A stretch of 22,987 bases of DNA from a virus. Where the stretch lies: positions 1 through 22,987 of IMG/VR virus record IMGVR_UViG_3300017748_005283. One strand, written 5' to 3'. Below the pieces are notes generated by a model that saw only the letters and a list, made by a program, of their open reading frames with translations, did no database searches and was not told the origin of the DNA. This document shows positions 13,924 through 21,193 of this stretch, in pieces; position 1 is the stretch's first letter, and each line of letters starts with the position of its first letter. Both the position numbers and the translations under genes were made by a program.

Positions 13924-13931
13924 TATTTATA
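13924..13931 (-). promoter_or_regulatory. T4-late-promoter-like octamer (TATAAATA)
   Basis: A perfect TATAAATA on the minus strand, 16 bases upstream of the start at 13907, within the 86-base divergent gap before the YeaH-like gene. T4-type late promoters consist of just this octamer, and late expression would suit a packaged protein. In AT-rich DNA it may be chance. Confidence 0.4.
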
Positions 13932-13993
13932 TTAACTTAATTCATAATAAGTATAGAATATATATGTAATTATCATCCAGGGTACTAATATAT

Positions 13994-15166
13994 ATGTCAA
14001 TTTTTAAAAATCATAAAACAGTTGCAGATCGATCTGCATCAGATAGAAGGCGCCATAAAGAAAAAATAGACAAGGCAATAAAGGAAGGTATACATGATAT
14101 TGTTGCTGAAGAGTCTATTATCGGTCAAGACGGAAAGAAGAAAATTAAAATACCTGTCAGAGGTATAAAAGAATATCAATTTATACATGGTACAGGTAAC
14201 GGTACAAAAGGCGTAGGTTCTGCACAAGGTCAAGATATTCAAAAAGGTCAGGTCGTTAGAAAACCTAGTCAAAAAGGTCAAGGAAAAGGTAAACCAGGTA
14301 AACCAGGCGACAATAAAGGTGAAGATTATTATGATGTTGAAATATCGCTAGATGAATTAGCAAAATATCTTTTTGACGATTTAAATCTTCCTGACTTAGA
14401 TAAAAAGCAATCTGCAACTGTTATGGCAGAAAAAATTAAAAGAAAGGGTTATCGATCTAAAGGTATTAGGGCTAGATTATCTAAGAAAGAAACTCTTAAA
14501 AATAAGATTAAAAGACAAAATCAGGCGGTTAAAAACGGCACGTATGATCCGGATAGTGAAGAAAGATTTCCATTTCACTATGAAGACTTAAAATATAAAC
14601 ATATCGATGTAAAGAAAAAACCCATTACAAATGCTGTTATTTTTATGATTATGGATGTTTCTGGATCAATGGGAAAGCGTAAAAAATTCTTAGCACGATC
14701 ATTCTTTTTCTTATTATATCAATTTATCCGTTATAAATATCAAACTGTCGAAATTGTATTTATATCGCATACAACTGAGGCCCAAGAAGTAAACGAAGAT
14801 GACTTTTTTAAAAAGGCTAGTAGTGGAGGTACTTTCATATCGTCAGGTTTGACGATGGCAGAAGATATAATTAACGAAAGGTATAGTCCAACTTCCTGGA
14901 ACATATATGCTTTCCACTGCTCAGATGGAGATAATTGGTCCGAAGACAACGATAAGGCATTAGAAAAAATGTCTTATTTGTCTGACGTGAGTCAACTCGC
15001 AGGATATATACAAATTAAACCTGAGCAAAGCTCTATATGGGGTGAAGAAATGGCAAAAGTATTTGAAGTCTTAACTAGTAATAGTTTTAAAGTTTGCCGA
15101 ATTAAAGAGAAGTCTGATATTTGGCCTGAATTTGCCAAACTATTTGGAGGAAAATATGAGCTCTAA
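13994..15166 (+). CDS. yeaH: YeaH/YhbH family VWA-domain protein (DUF444)
   Basis: A 390-residue protein of the YeaH/YhbH (DUF444) family, the same length class as bacterial members. The basic N-terminus has the family's ADRSASDRRRHKEKI segment. A low-complexity Gly/Lys linker follows (about 85-108), and then the VWA domain with the MIDAS motif DVSGSM (Asp221, Ser223, Ser225), SSGGTFISSG (Thr280) and CSDGDNW (Asp311). In bacteria it works with PrkA/YeaG and SpoVR/YcgB in starvation and stress responses; its exact partner function is not known. It is the first gene of an operon. The SpoVR start lies inside its last codons, so the two are translationally coupled. Confidence 0.93.
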   Translation: MSIFKNHKTVADRSASDRRRHKEKIDKAIKEGIHDIVAEESIIGQDGKKKIKIPVRGIKEYQFIHGTGNGTKGVGSAQGQDIQKGQVVRKPSQKGQGKGKPGKPGDNKGEDYYDVEISLDELAKYLFDDLNLPDLDKKQSATVMAEKIKRKGYRSKGIRARLSKKETLKNKIKRQNQAVKNGTYDPDSEERFPFHYEDLKYKHIDVKKKPITNAVIFMIMDVSGSMGKRKKFLARSFFFLLYQFIRYKYQTVEIVFISHTTEAQEVNEDDFFKKASSGGTFISSGLTMAEDIINERYSPTSWNIYAFHCSDGDNWSEDNDKALEKMSYLSDVSQLAGYIQIKPEQSSIWGEEMAKVFEVLTSNSFKVCRIKEKSDIWPEFAKLFGGKYEL

Positions 15167-16481
15167 CTGGGGTGTAAAAGATCTTAAGATATGGGATGAC
15201 AAAATATGTGAAATTGCAAAAAGTTACGGATTAGACTGGCATGAAATAACATATGAAATATGTGATTATTATGAAATGATTGGTCATATGTCATATCACG
15301 GAATGCCTAGTCACTATAATCATTGGTCATTTGGTAAATCATTTGAACAAACACACTTTAATTACAATTTAGGACAAACTGGTTTACCATATGAAATGAT
15401 AATTAATTCTAATCCTTCTATTGCTTATTTAATGATGCAAAACCCATTATATTTACAAATTCTTATTATGGCGCATTGTATTGGTCACAGTGACTTTTTT
15501 AAAAATAACAGATGTTTTAAAAATACTGATCCAGATCATGTAGTTTCTAGAATGAGAAATGCCAAAAAAAGAATTCAAGGATATGTTGAAGATCCACTTA
15601 TAGGGCAAGATAAGGTAGAAAAATTTTTAGATAACTTACACGCAATAAAGTATCAAACCAATAGATATAACTCTCCGAGAAAGTCTAGACAAGATATCAA
15701 AGCCGGCGAAATAAAAAAATATAACAAGTACAAAGAAAAAGGAATTATTTTAAATGCAGATGTACTTCATAGCCAGAGGCTACTGCAGCCAGATCATGAT
15801 ATGCTATCTTTCTTTTCTGAATATTATCCTGACTACTTCAAAGACTGGCAACTGGATTTAATTGACATTGTAAAAGAGGATAGTCAGTATTTTATGCCCC
15901 AAATACAAACAAAAATATTAAACGAGGGTTGGGCTTCTTTTTGGCACTATAAAATAATGCATGATTTAAATCTACCAGATTCAATGCATCTACCTTTTCT
16001 TAAAATGCATAATGCTGTTGTCAGACCACACCTAGGTAGGGTTAACCCTTATCATGTAGGCTTCTATATATTCCAAAAATTAGAAAAAGAGCATGGATTA
16101 GAAAAATGCTTTGAAGTAAGAGAGATAAGTGACGATGTATCAGCACTAAGAATGTTGTTGAATGAAGAAGATTTTAGAGAGTTAAATTTCTTTGCATACG
16201 AAAATAAAAAAGATGGAAGCGCAGTAGTATCTGAAGTTGTGGATCATGATGATTGGAAAGTAGTCAGGAATGAACTAATTAGAAACACAGGAATCAATAT
16301 GATACCGCACGTGTATGTAGACAGCATTGACAAAGCAAACACTCTAATTCTCAAACACGAACATGATGGTAGGGACTTGGACTTGGATTATGCAGACAAA
16401 GTCATGGATCACGTACGGAATCTTTGGCCATATGATGCAAAGCTTTACACTGTAATAGAAGAAGAAGTTTGGGAAATTTAA
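15156..16481 (+). CDS. spoVR: SpoVR family protein
   Basis: A 441-residue protein of the SpoVR/YcgB family. I start it at ATG 15156 (MSSNWGVKDLKIW), which has GGAGG five bases upstream; an upstream ATG at 15132 lacks a ribosome site. Family features seen are the GLDWHEITYEICDYYEMIG opening, GMPSHYNHWSFGKSFE, LMMQNPLYLQILIMAHCIGHSDFF, LNEGWASFWHYKIMHDL and RPHLGRVNPYHVGFYIF. Many conserved His and Glu residues suggest a metal site. The N-terminus overlaps the end of the YeaH-like gene by 11 bases. Its length is close to, or slightly less than, bacterial SpoVR (about 500). Function is known only by association with PrkA and YeaH. Confidence 0.93.
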   Translation: MSSNWGVKDLKIWDDKICEIAKSYGLDWHEITYEICDYYEMIGHMSYHGMPSHYNHWSFGKSFEQTHFNYNLGQTGLPYEMIINSNPSIAYLMMQNPLYLQILIMAHCIGHSDFFKNNRCFKNTDPDHVVSRMRNAKKRIQGYVEDPLIGQDKVEKFLDNLHAIKYQTNRYNSPRKSRQDIKAGEIKKYNKYKEKGIILNADVLHSQRLLQPDHDMLSFFSEYYPDYFKDWQLDLIDIVKEDSQYFMPQIQTKILNEGWASFWHYKIMHDLNLPDSMHLPFLKMHNAVVRPHLGRVNPYHVGFYIFQKLEKEHGLEKCFEVREISDDVSALRMLLNEEDFRELNFFAYENKKDGSAVVSEVVDHDDWKVVRNELIRNTGINMIPHVYVDSIDKANTLILKHEHDGRDLDLDYADKVMDHVRNLWPYDAKLYTVIEEEVWEI

Positions 16482-16536
16482 TTTTACATTCAAAATAGAA
16501 TAAAATATTATTGTAGCGAAACAGGAGAAACAATAT

Positions 16537-18474
16537 ATGTCACGCACTAAAAAAGACTTTTTAGACTTGATCCAAAAGCAAAGAAAAAAGAAAAAGAAAG
16601 AAAAATTTGAAGGCAATTTTTTAGAATACCTTGAAATGATTAAAGAGAATCCTGAGAAAATAAAGTTAGCACATAAAAGGCTTTATGAAACAATTTGCGA
16701 TCACGGTTTGGAAACCGTAGATGTAGGTTCTGATTCATACAGAGATATTTTTAATGGTGACAAAATAAGAACTTATGATTACTTTAAAGAAGAATTTTTT
16801 GGAATGGAGTCAGTAATTAATAAATTAATGAGATTTTTAAAATCAGCTGCCCACAAAGGTGAAGAAAGCAGACAGGTTCTTCTTTTAATGGGACCGGTGG
16901 GTGCTGGAAAATCTGCGCTAACTGAACACATAAAAAGAGCTCTCGATGGCCAAAGATACTACCATTTAGAAGGTGATCCACAGAGAGGTGAACCCCTACA
17001 GTTAATACCAAGATCACTTAGAAGTGAAATGGAAGACGTATTAGGCGTTACGATAGAAGGTGACTTAAGTCCAATAGCTCGGTGGGACTTATTAAACAAG
17101 TACGAAGGAAAATATGAAAATTTTAAAGTTGTAGAGTCGACATATTCCCAACGAGGTAGAAGAGGTATCGCTGTAGTACCTCCTATGGATGCGAATTCGC
17201 AGGATACTTCTGTGTTAATTGGGACTGAGGACATTAGTAAACTAGATCTTTATTCTGAGGATGATCCTAGAGTACTCTCTCTTAACGGTGCGTTTAACGT
17301 AGGTAATAGAGGCATAGTTGAGTTTGTTGAAGTTTTTAAAAATGAAATTGAATTTTTACATACTATGTTAACAGCAACGCAAGAAAAACGTGTACCGACA
17401 CCAGGTAAACATGATATGATTTTCTTTGACGGTGTAATTCTTGCTCACTGTAATGAAAGTGAGTGGAATAGATTTAAATCAGAGCACACTAATGAAGCCA
17501 TCTTGGATCGTGTTGTTAAGATCAATGTTCCCTATGTTCTAGAGTTAGATCAAGAAAAGAAAATATATCAAAAAATGATTCGAAGATCTGATTTTAGAAA
17601 TGCTCATATTGCTCCTCACACTTTGAAAATTGCATCGATGTTTTCTGTAATGAGTCGACTCCAACCTTCTAGAAAGTGTGACTTGCTTACAAAAATGAAA
17701 ATTTATAACGGTGAAGCAATTATTGAAAAAGGCAGAGTTAAAAAGGTTGATATACGTGACCTCAAAGACGAAGCACAACATGAAGGAATGGAAGGTATTT
17801 CCACAAGATTTATAATGAAGTCATTAGACTCAGCTTTATCAGATTCAGATAATGGCATGATAACACCAATTAACGTTGTTGATTCTTTAATTAAGCAGGT
17901 AAAAGAACAAATCATAGACGAGGATGCTAAAACTAGATATCTTGAGATATTACAAAAAATTATTCGAGAAGAATATCTTAGAATTCTAGAAACAGAAATT
18001 GCTAAGGCATTTATAACAGCATACGAGGAACAAGCCCAATCTTTATTTGACTCCTATTTAGACAACGCTGAATGCTTTACAACAAAGACAAAGGTTAAAA
18101 ACAAAATAACTAGAGAAGAATCAGAACCAGATGAAAAGTTTATGAGAACAATTGAAGAAATGATTGGTGTCGTCGGATCAGCCCGAGATGGTTTTAGAAA
18201 TGATGTAACAGCATTTATGTTTTCTAAAATGAGAAAAGGTGAGACAGTTGATTATCGATCTTATGGTCCACTAAAAGAAGCAATTGAACAATATCTTATT
18301 TCATCTGTTAAAGATATTGCAAGAATTGTTACCCGTTCTAAATCGCGCGATGACAATCAAAAGAAAAAATATACTGACATGATTGATACATTAATTAATG
18401 AATATGGATACAATGAATCATCTGCAGAGGAGATATTAACTTATGCTAGCAACAATCTCTGGCGAGATTCCTAA
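16537..18474 (+). CDS. prkA: PrkA/YeaG family AAA+ serine kinase
   Basis: A 645-residue protein, essentially the same length as E. coli YeaG. After a basic helix (QKQRKKKKKEKFE) comes the PrkA AAA+ core with Walker A GPVGAGKS (119-126) and the family's FFDGVILAHCNESEWNRF (about 293-310). The C-terminal kinase-like region runs from about residue 400 (GISTRFIMKSLDSALSDSD) to the end. Reported activities of the family are Ser/Thr phosphorylation and, for the B. subtilis protein, ATP-dependent proteolysis. AGGAG precedes the ATG. It is third in the operon, after YeaH and SpoVR. The next gene begins 32 bases inside its 3' end. All key nucleotide-binding residues are present, so it is probably active. 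Confidence 0.95.
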   Translation: MSRTKKDFLDLIQKQRKKKKKEKFEGNFLEYLEMIKENPEKIKLAHKRLYETICDHGLETVDVGSDSYRDIFNGDKIRTYDYFKEEFFGMESVINKLMRFLKSAAHKGEESRQVLLLMGPVGAGKSALTEHIKRALDGQRYYHLEGDPQRGEPLQLIPRSLRSEMEDVLGVTIEGDLSPIARWDLLNKYEGKYENFKVVESTYSQRGRRGIAVVPPMDANSQDTSVLIGTEDISKLDLYSEDDPRVLSLNGAFNVGNRGIVEFVEVFKNEIEFLHTMLTATQEKRVPTPGKHDMIFFDGVILAHCNESEWNRFKSEHTNEAILDRVVKINVPYVLELDQEKKIYQKMIRRSDFRNAHIAPHTLKIASMFSVMSRLQPSRKCDLLTKMKIYNGEAIIEKGRVKKVDIRDLKDEAQHEGMEGISTRFIMKSLDSALSDSDNGMITPINVVDSLIKQVKEQIIDEDAKTRYLEILQKIIREEYLRILETEIAKAFITAYEEQAQSLFDSYLDNAECFTTKTKVKNKITREESEPDEKFMRTIEEMIGVVGSARDGFRNDVTAFMFSKMRKGETVDYRSYGPLKEAIEQYLISSVKDIARIVTRSKSRDDNQKKKYTDMIDTLINEYGYNESSAEEILTYASNNLWRDS

Positions 18475-19675
18475 GGTAGAAGTATATAGTAGAGACGTCA
18501 TTGATAGATTTCTAGCAAATGAAAAAGCTCATTTTTTAAGTTTTGAAAATAGAAATGCGCTATACCAAAACAAAAAGCTAATAACCACATCAGGATTGAA
18601 CTATTTAAATATTCTTCCAGAAGGAAAGACAAATACTGTCCTTAAAAACTTATTATTGAAAGAGTATAATGAATGTGAAAAAGTATATCCATACTTGGGT
18701 GATGTTTTTTTAGAATTATTTTTTAACAAAAAAGTAAAGATTAAGAGTCTTAAAAGATTTGAGAAGAAAAGTGAAAAAAACTTTTTAAAATCTTTAAGAA
18801 CGGAAGTGAAAAATATAACATCATGGATCATGAACAACATTAATCTTGAAAGAGCTATTAACATCCAGTCAACAACCCAAAAAGATATAATTTTAGAACT
18901 TGAAGATGAATTTTCTTTAAAGTTTTCTTACGACTTTGATTTCTTCAATAATTTAAGTAATTTAACTTTTAGAGAGTATAAATTTATTATTATAGATGGT
19001 TATATAGAAACTGTTGGTGAGGTTCATCACCTATTTTCAAAAGCAAATATTAATAAAATTCCCTACGTTGTATTCTGTTATGGCATGTCTGATGAAGTAA
19101 AACATAATATCATGATCAATAACAGGCAAGGAAGGTTTTGCATACTTCCTGTTTCGTTAGACGTTAATGATGAAAATACTTTAAATATTTTAAATGATAT
19201 AGCAATACTCCATGAAGGAGATGTAGTTTCTAGTAATATGGGTCAAACAATTTCGCAAGAGATAAGAAAAGAACTTAAATACGGTAAAAAAATAACATTT
19301 CGTAAAAATTCAATACAACTTACGCCTAAAGCTACGATTAAAAAGATTGAATCACATAAAAAGTTTTTAATAAAAAGACTAGATGATGCAATGACAAAAG
19401 GAGACGTAAACCTAGACCCTATTAAAAACAGGATAAAAAACTTTTCAATGAAAAAACTAAATATATATCTACCAACTGATTTAGTTGTTGATAATGGCTT
19501 TCAAAGAGAATTAGTATATTCTTTGGCTTTCTTAAGAAACATAAATAAAGAATATAAAATTTTATCTTATCTTGAAAGGGAGTATTATATTCCTAAGCAA
19601 TTTTTAGACCTTGTAGAAAAAAAGTCTAAAAGTCTAAGGGAAATATTTCAAAATATAGAAATAGTCTTAACATAG
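18443..19675 (+). CDS. Divergent GroEL-like (chaperonin) protein, probably ATPase-less
   Basis: A 410-residue protein. The central part follows the GroEL apical domain in order: YKFIIIDGYI (GroEL PFILLADKKI), KIPYVVFCYGMSDEVKHNI (GKPLLIIAEDVEGEALATL) and RQGRFCILPVSLDV (RGIVKVAAVKAPGF). It continues with LNDIAILHEGDVVSSNMG (LQDIATLTGGTVISEEIG), YGKKITFRKNSI (LGQAKRVVINKDTT) and a helix IESHKKFLIKRLDDAM. The N-terminal part could be a degenerate equatorial domain (ITTSGLNYLNIL against ITKDGVSVAREI), but the ATPase motif GDGTTT is not present. The protein ends some 130 residues before GroEL would. The alignment is by eye from memory. GAGGAG lies ten bases from ATG; the start is inside prkA. It could be a substrate-binding subunit or a decoy that modifies host GroEL. 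Confidence 0.65.
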   Translation: MLATISGEIPKVEVYSRDVIDRFLANEKAHFLSFENRNALYQNKKLITTSGLNYLNILPEGKTNTVLKNLLLKEYNECEKVYPYLGDVFLELFFNKKVKIKSLKRFEKKSEKNFLKSLRTEVKNITSWIMNNINLERAINIQSTTQKDIILELEDEFSLKFSYDFDFFNNLSNLTFREYKFIIIDGYIETVGEVHHLFSKANINKIPYVVFCYGMSDEVKHNIMINNRQGRFCILPVSLDVNDENTLNILNDIAILHEGDVVSSNMGQTISQEIRKELKYGKKITFRKNSIQLTPKATIKKIESHKKFLIKRLDDAMTKGDVNLDPIKNRIKNFSMKKLNIYLPTDLVVDNGFQRELVYSLAFLRNINKEYKILSYLEREYYIPKQFLDLVEKKSKSLREIFQNIEIVLT

Positions 19676-19687
19676 GAGATATAAAAA

Positions 19688-19924
19688 ATGGCAAAAGTAA
19701 AAAGTTCAAATAAACAAAAAAGCAGTAAAGTTGAAATAATGAGAACAATTGCGACGTCAATTGAATTTATCAAAAATCAGATAGCTAACGATCTAATAGA
19801 GGCAAAAAGCAAAAAAATTATTGACTTAGAAAACGATGATTTGCAGAAAATAACATCGATAGTTGAAAATAGCATCACAGCTTCTTTCGTAAGAGTTTCT
19901 GGACAAATTGAATCGAGATTGTAA
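19688..19924 (+). CDS. Small helical protein, unknown
   Basis: A 78-residue protein: a Lys/Ser-rich start (MAKVKSSNKQKSSKVE), then helices IMRTIATSIEFIKNQIANDL and DDLQKITSIVENSITASFV. I recognise no family. AGGAGA precedes the ATG, and the gene sits 12 bases after the chaperonin-like gene and three bases before the next gene, so it is part of the operon. Size and position would allow a co-chaperonin-like or adaptor role, but no GroES motif (mobile loop, beta barrel) is visible. Confidence 0.75.
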   Translation: MAKVKSSNKQKSSKVEIMRTIATSIEFIKNQIANDLIEAKSKKIIDLENDDLQKITSIVENSITASFVRVSGQIESRL

Positions 19925-19927
19925 ACA

Positions 19928-20401
19928 ATGTTAGGCGTAACGCATACAATTGAATGTCATTGTGTATTACCCTTGTATAAAAATAAGTCACCCTCTGTTT
20001 ATCACAAGTTTGCTGTTTACAACAAAGTAGATGAAAATGGAAGAGTACTATCTAAGTATGTTAACTGCAATAATTGCGGAATTACACACTTTGTTTATGA
20101 GATATGCAAGTCAGAAATAAAGGTGGGTAAAGAAGATCTACCAACTGTCAGAAGAATTGATGAAGTTAAACTTTCACTTCCAGAAAAACTAGTTAAATTT
20201 TTAGAATCTTACGAAGTACAAACTTTTGTATATGAAAAAATAGAAGATGCAATTAGCAAATCAATATATCCCACAGAAATAATTTTGAAAAGAGAAATAA
20301 TTGATGAATCACACCATGTAAAGATTATTAAAGTGACATCAGAAAATAAATTCACAGTTAATACTGAAGTGATTAATACAATAATTAGAGGTACCGCTTA
20401 A
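19928..20401 (+). CDS. Putative zinc-binding protein, unknown function
   Basis: A 157-residue protein. The first 55 residues have IECHCVLPLYKN and VNCNNCGITHFVYEIC, which would supply two pairs of Cys (with a nearby His) for a zinc ribbon. The rest alternates strands and helices (EVKLSLPEKLVKFLESYEV, EIILKREIIDESHHVKIIKV). I recall similar small proteins in marine T4-like phage genomes but cannot name the family. It starts three bases after the previous stop and its own stop overlaps the next start (TAATG), showing tight coupling in the operon. Confidence 0.75.
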   Translation: MLGVTHTIECHCVLPLYKNKSPSVYHKFAVYNKVDENGRVLSKYVNCNNCGITHFVYEICKSEIKVGKEDLPTVRRIDEVKLSLPEKLVKFLESYEVQTFVYEKIEDAISKSIYPTEIILKREIIDESHHVKIIKVTSENKFTVNTEVINTIIRGTA

Positions 20402-20655
20402 TGAGTTATTCAGTTAAATTAGAAAAATTGGCAAAAGAAAAACAAAAGTCTAGAGATATTGTAAAAGAAATATTAAATTTTGGAGTAACAGAACAGCAAA
20501 AACTAGATATTATTAATGGAATTGCTGTGTCTTTAGAAAATAACAATGCATTAAAAGAATTATCACTAGTACTTAAAAAGTATAGAGAATTAATTAACAA
20601 AGAAGAAGAAGAAGATAATAATAGTAACAATAATAATAAAATTATTCTAGAATAA
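20401..20655 (+). CDS. Small helical protein, unknown
   Basis: An 84-residue protein, all helical in appearance (VKLEKLAKEKQKSRDIVKEI, VTEQQKLDIINGIAVSL, ALKELSLVLKKYRELI), ending in a low-complexity acidic and Asn-rich tail (KEEEEDNNSNNNNK). Translation starts by re-initiation at TAATG from the zinc-ribbon gene. No family is recognised. The pattern of short helices with a regularly placed hydrophobic face would fit a protein-binding adaptor. Confidence 0.72.
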   Translation: MSYSVKLEKLAKEKQKSRDIVKEILNFGVTEQQKLDIINGIAVSLENNNALKELSLVLKKYRELINKEEEEDNNSNNNNKIILE

Positions 20656-20669
20656 GACAGGAGGATATT

Positions 20670-20861
20670 ATGTCGTTAAATGAAAGCTTGCTATCGCAAT
20701 TTGAAGAACTAAAACTTTTAGTAGAAACACTACAGACAGATGTAGTGAAAAATGCCCAAGGAAATAAATCAGCAGGTATTAGAGCTAGAAAAGGTTTAAG
20801 GGAAGCAAAAAAGCTAGCGTCAACAATTGTTAAAACGTCTTTAGAGACCGACAAGAGTTAG
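20670..20861 (+). CDS. Hc1-like (histone H1-like) DNA-binding protein
   Basis: A 63-residue protein. SQFEELKLLVETLQTDVVKN forms an acidic coiled helix and AQGNKSAGIRARKGLREAKKLA (about residues 29-50) is the basic GNKxAGxRARK motif seen in Hc1-type histone-like proteins of Chlamydia and Bacteroidetes. It lacks the long Lys/Ala tail of chlamydial Hc1. It has the best Shine-Dalgarno of the operon (AGGAGG, spacing five), suggesting high output. It is the last gene before the terminator at 20882. Likely role: DNA or nucleoprotein compaction, possibly of host or virion DNA. Confidence 0.7.
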   Translation: MSLNESLLSQFEELKLLVETLQTDVVKNAQGNKSAGIRARKGLREAKKLASTIVKTSLETDKS

Positions 20862-20874
20862 ATATTACAACTAT

Positions 20875-21126
20875 TTAATTTAAACTCAGAGATCCTATTT
20901 TGTCTCTGAGTTTTTTTATTGCGTTTTTTTCTATTTGACATATTCTCATTCTAGTTACTTTAAAAATATCACCAATATCCTGAAGTGTAGTTTTGTCTTC
21001 GTTAAATTCTTCGTCCTTCAAAAGTAAAATACAGCAGTTGTTTGACTTACCACAGTTAATCCAATACCTGCAATCTTTTATGTCACACGATTTGCTATTC
21101 TTTTTATTATAATTAAAACATTTCAT
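20875..21126 (-). CDS. Small Cys-rich protein with sigma-70 region-4-like HTH
   Basis: An 83-residue protein. Residues 46-73 (TTLQDIGDIFKVTRMRICQIEKNAIKKL) match the helix-turn-helix of sigma-70 region 4.2 very well, as compared with a typical bacterial TLEEIGKVFGVTRERIRQIE. The N-terminal 32 residues contain six Cys (3, 14, 19, 25, 31, 32), probably a zinc-binding module. Regions 2 and 3 of a sigma factor are absent, so it cannot be a complete sigma factor. It may bind -35-like DNA or the beta flap as a transcription regulator. AAGGAA precedes the ATG, with CATAAATA further upstream. The 3' end lies inside the terminator of the opposing operon. Confidence 0.8.
   Translation of the reverse strand: MKCFNYNKKNSKSCDIKDCRYWINCGKSNNCCILLLKDEEFNEDKTTLQDIGDIFKVTRMRICQIEKNAIKKLRDKIGSLSLN
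20882..20917 (+). terminator. Strong intrinsic terminator
   Basis: A perfect 11-bp stem AAACTCAGAGA (20882-20892) / TCTCTGAGTTT (20903-20913) with a ten-base loop runs into a T7 tract. It ends the yeaH-to-Hc1 operon. The same bases encode the last residues of the minus-strand sigma-like gene, so the hairpin is also coding. Confidence 0.93.
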
Positions 21127-21146
21127 ATTATACGTTCCTTATGTGA

Positions 21147-21154
21147 TATTTATG
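21147..21154 (-). promoter_or_regulatory. T4-late-promoter-like octamer (CATAAATA)
   Basis: Seven of eight bases match TATAAATA; the first base is the one that varies in cyanophage-type late promoters. It lies 20 bases before the sigma-like gene's start, in the 67-base divergent gap shared with phoH. Confidence 0.35.
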
Positions 21155-21193
21155 ATTATACATCGATATCTTTAAATTAACAAAAGGATGAGC

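Noticed and set aside
13994-18474. The yeaH-spoVR-prkA genes as evidence of a bacterial chromosome
   Set aside because: The flanking genes on both sides are phage-like, the gene order differs from the bacterial one, and base composition does not change at the borders by eye.
19688-19924. Small gene after the chaperonin-like gene as a GroES/gp31-type co-chaperonin
   Set aside because: The protein is helical with no beta barrel or mobile-loop pattern.
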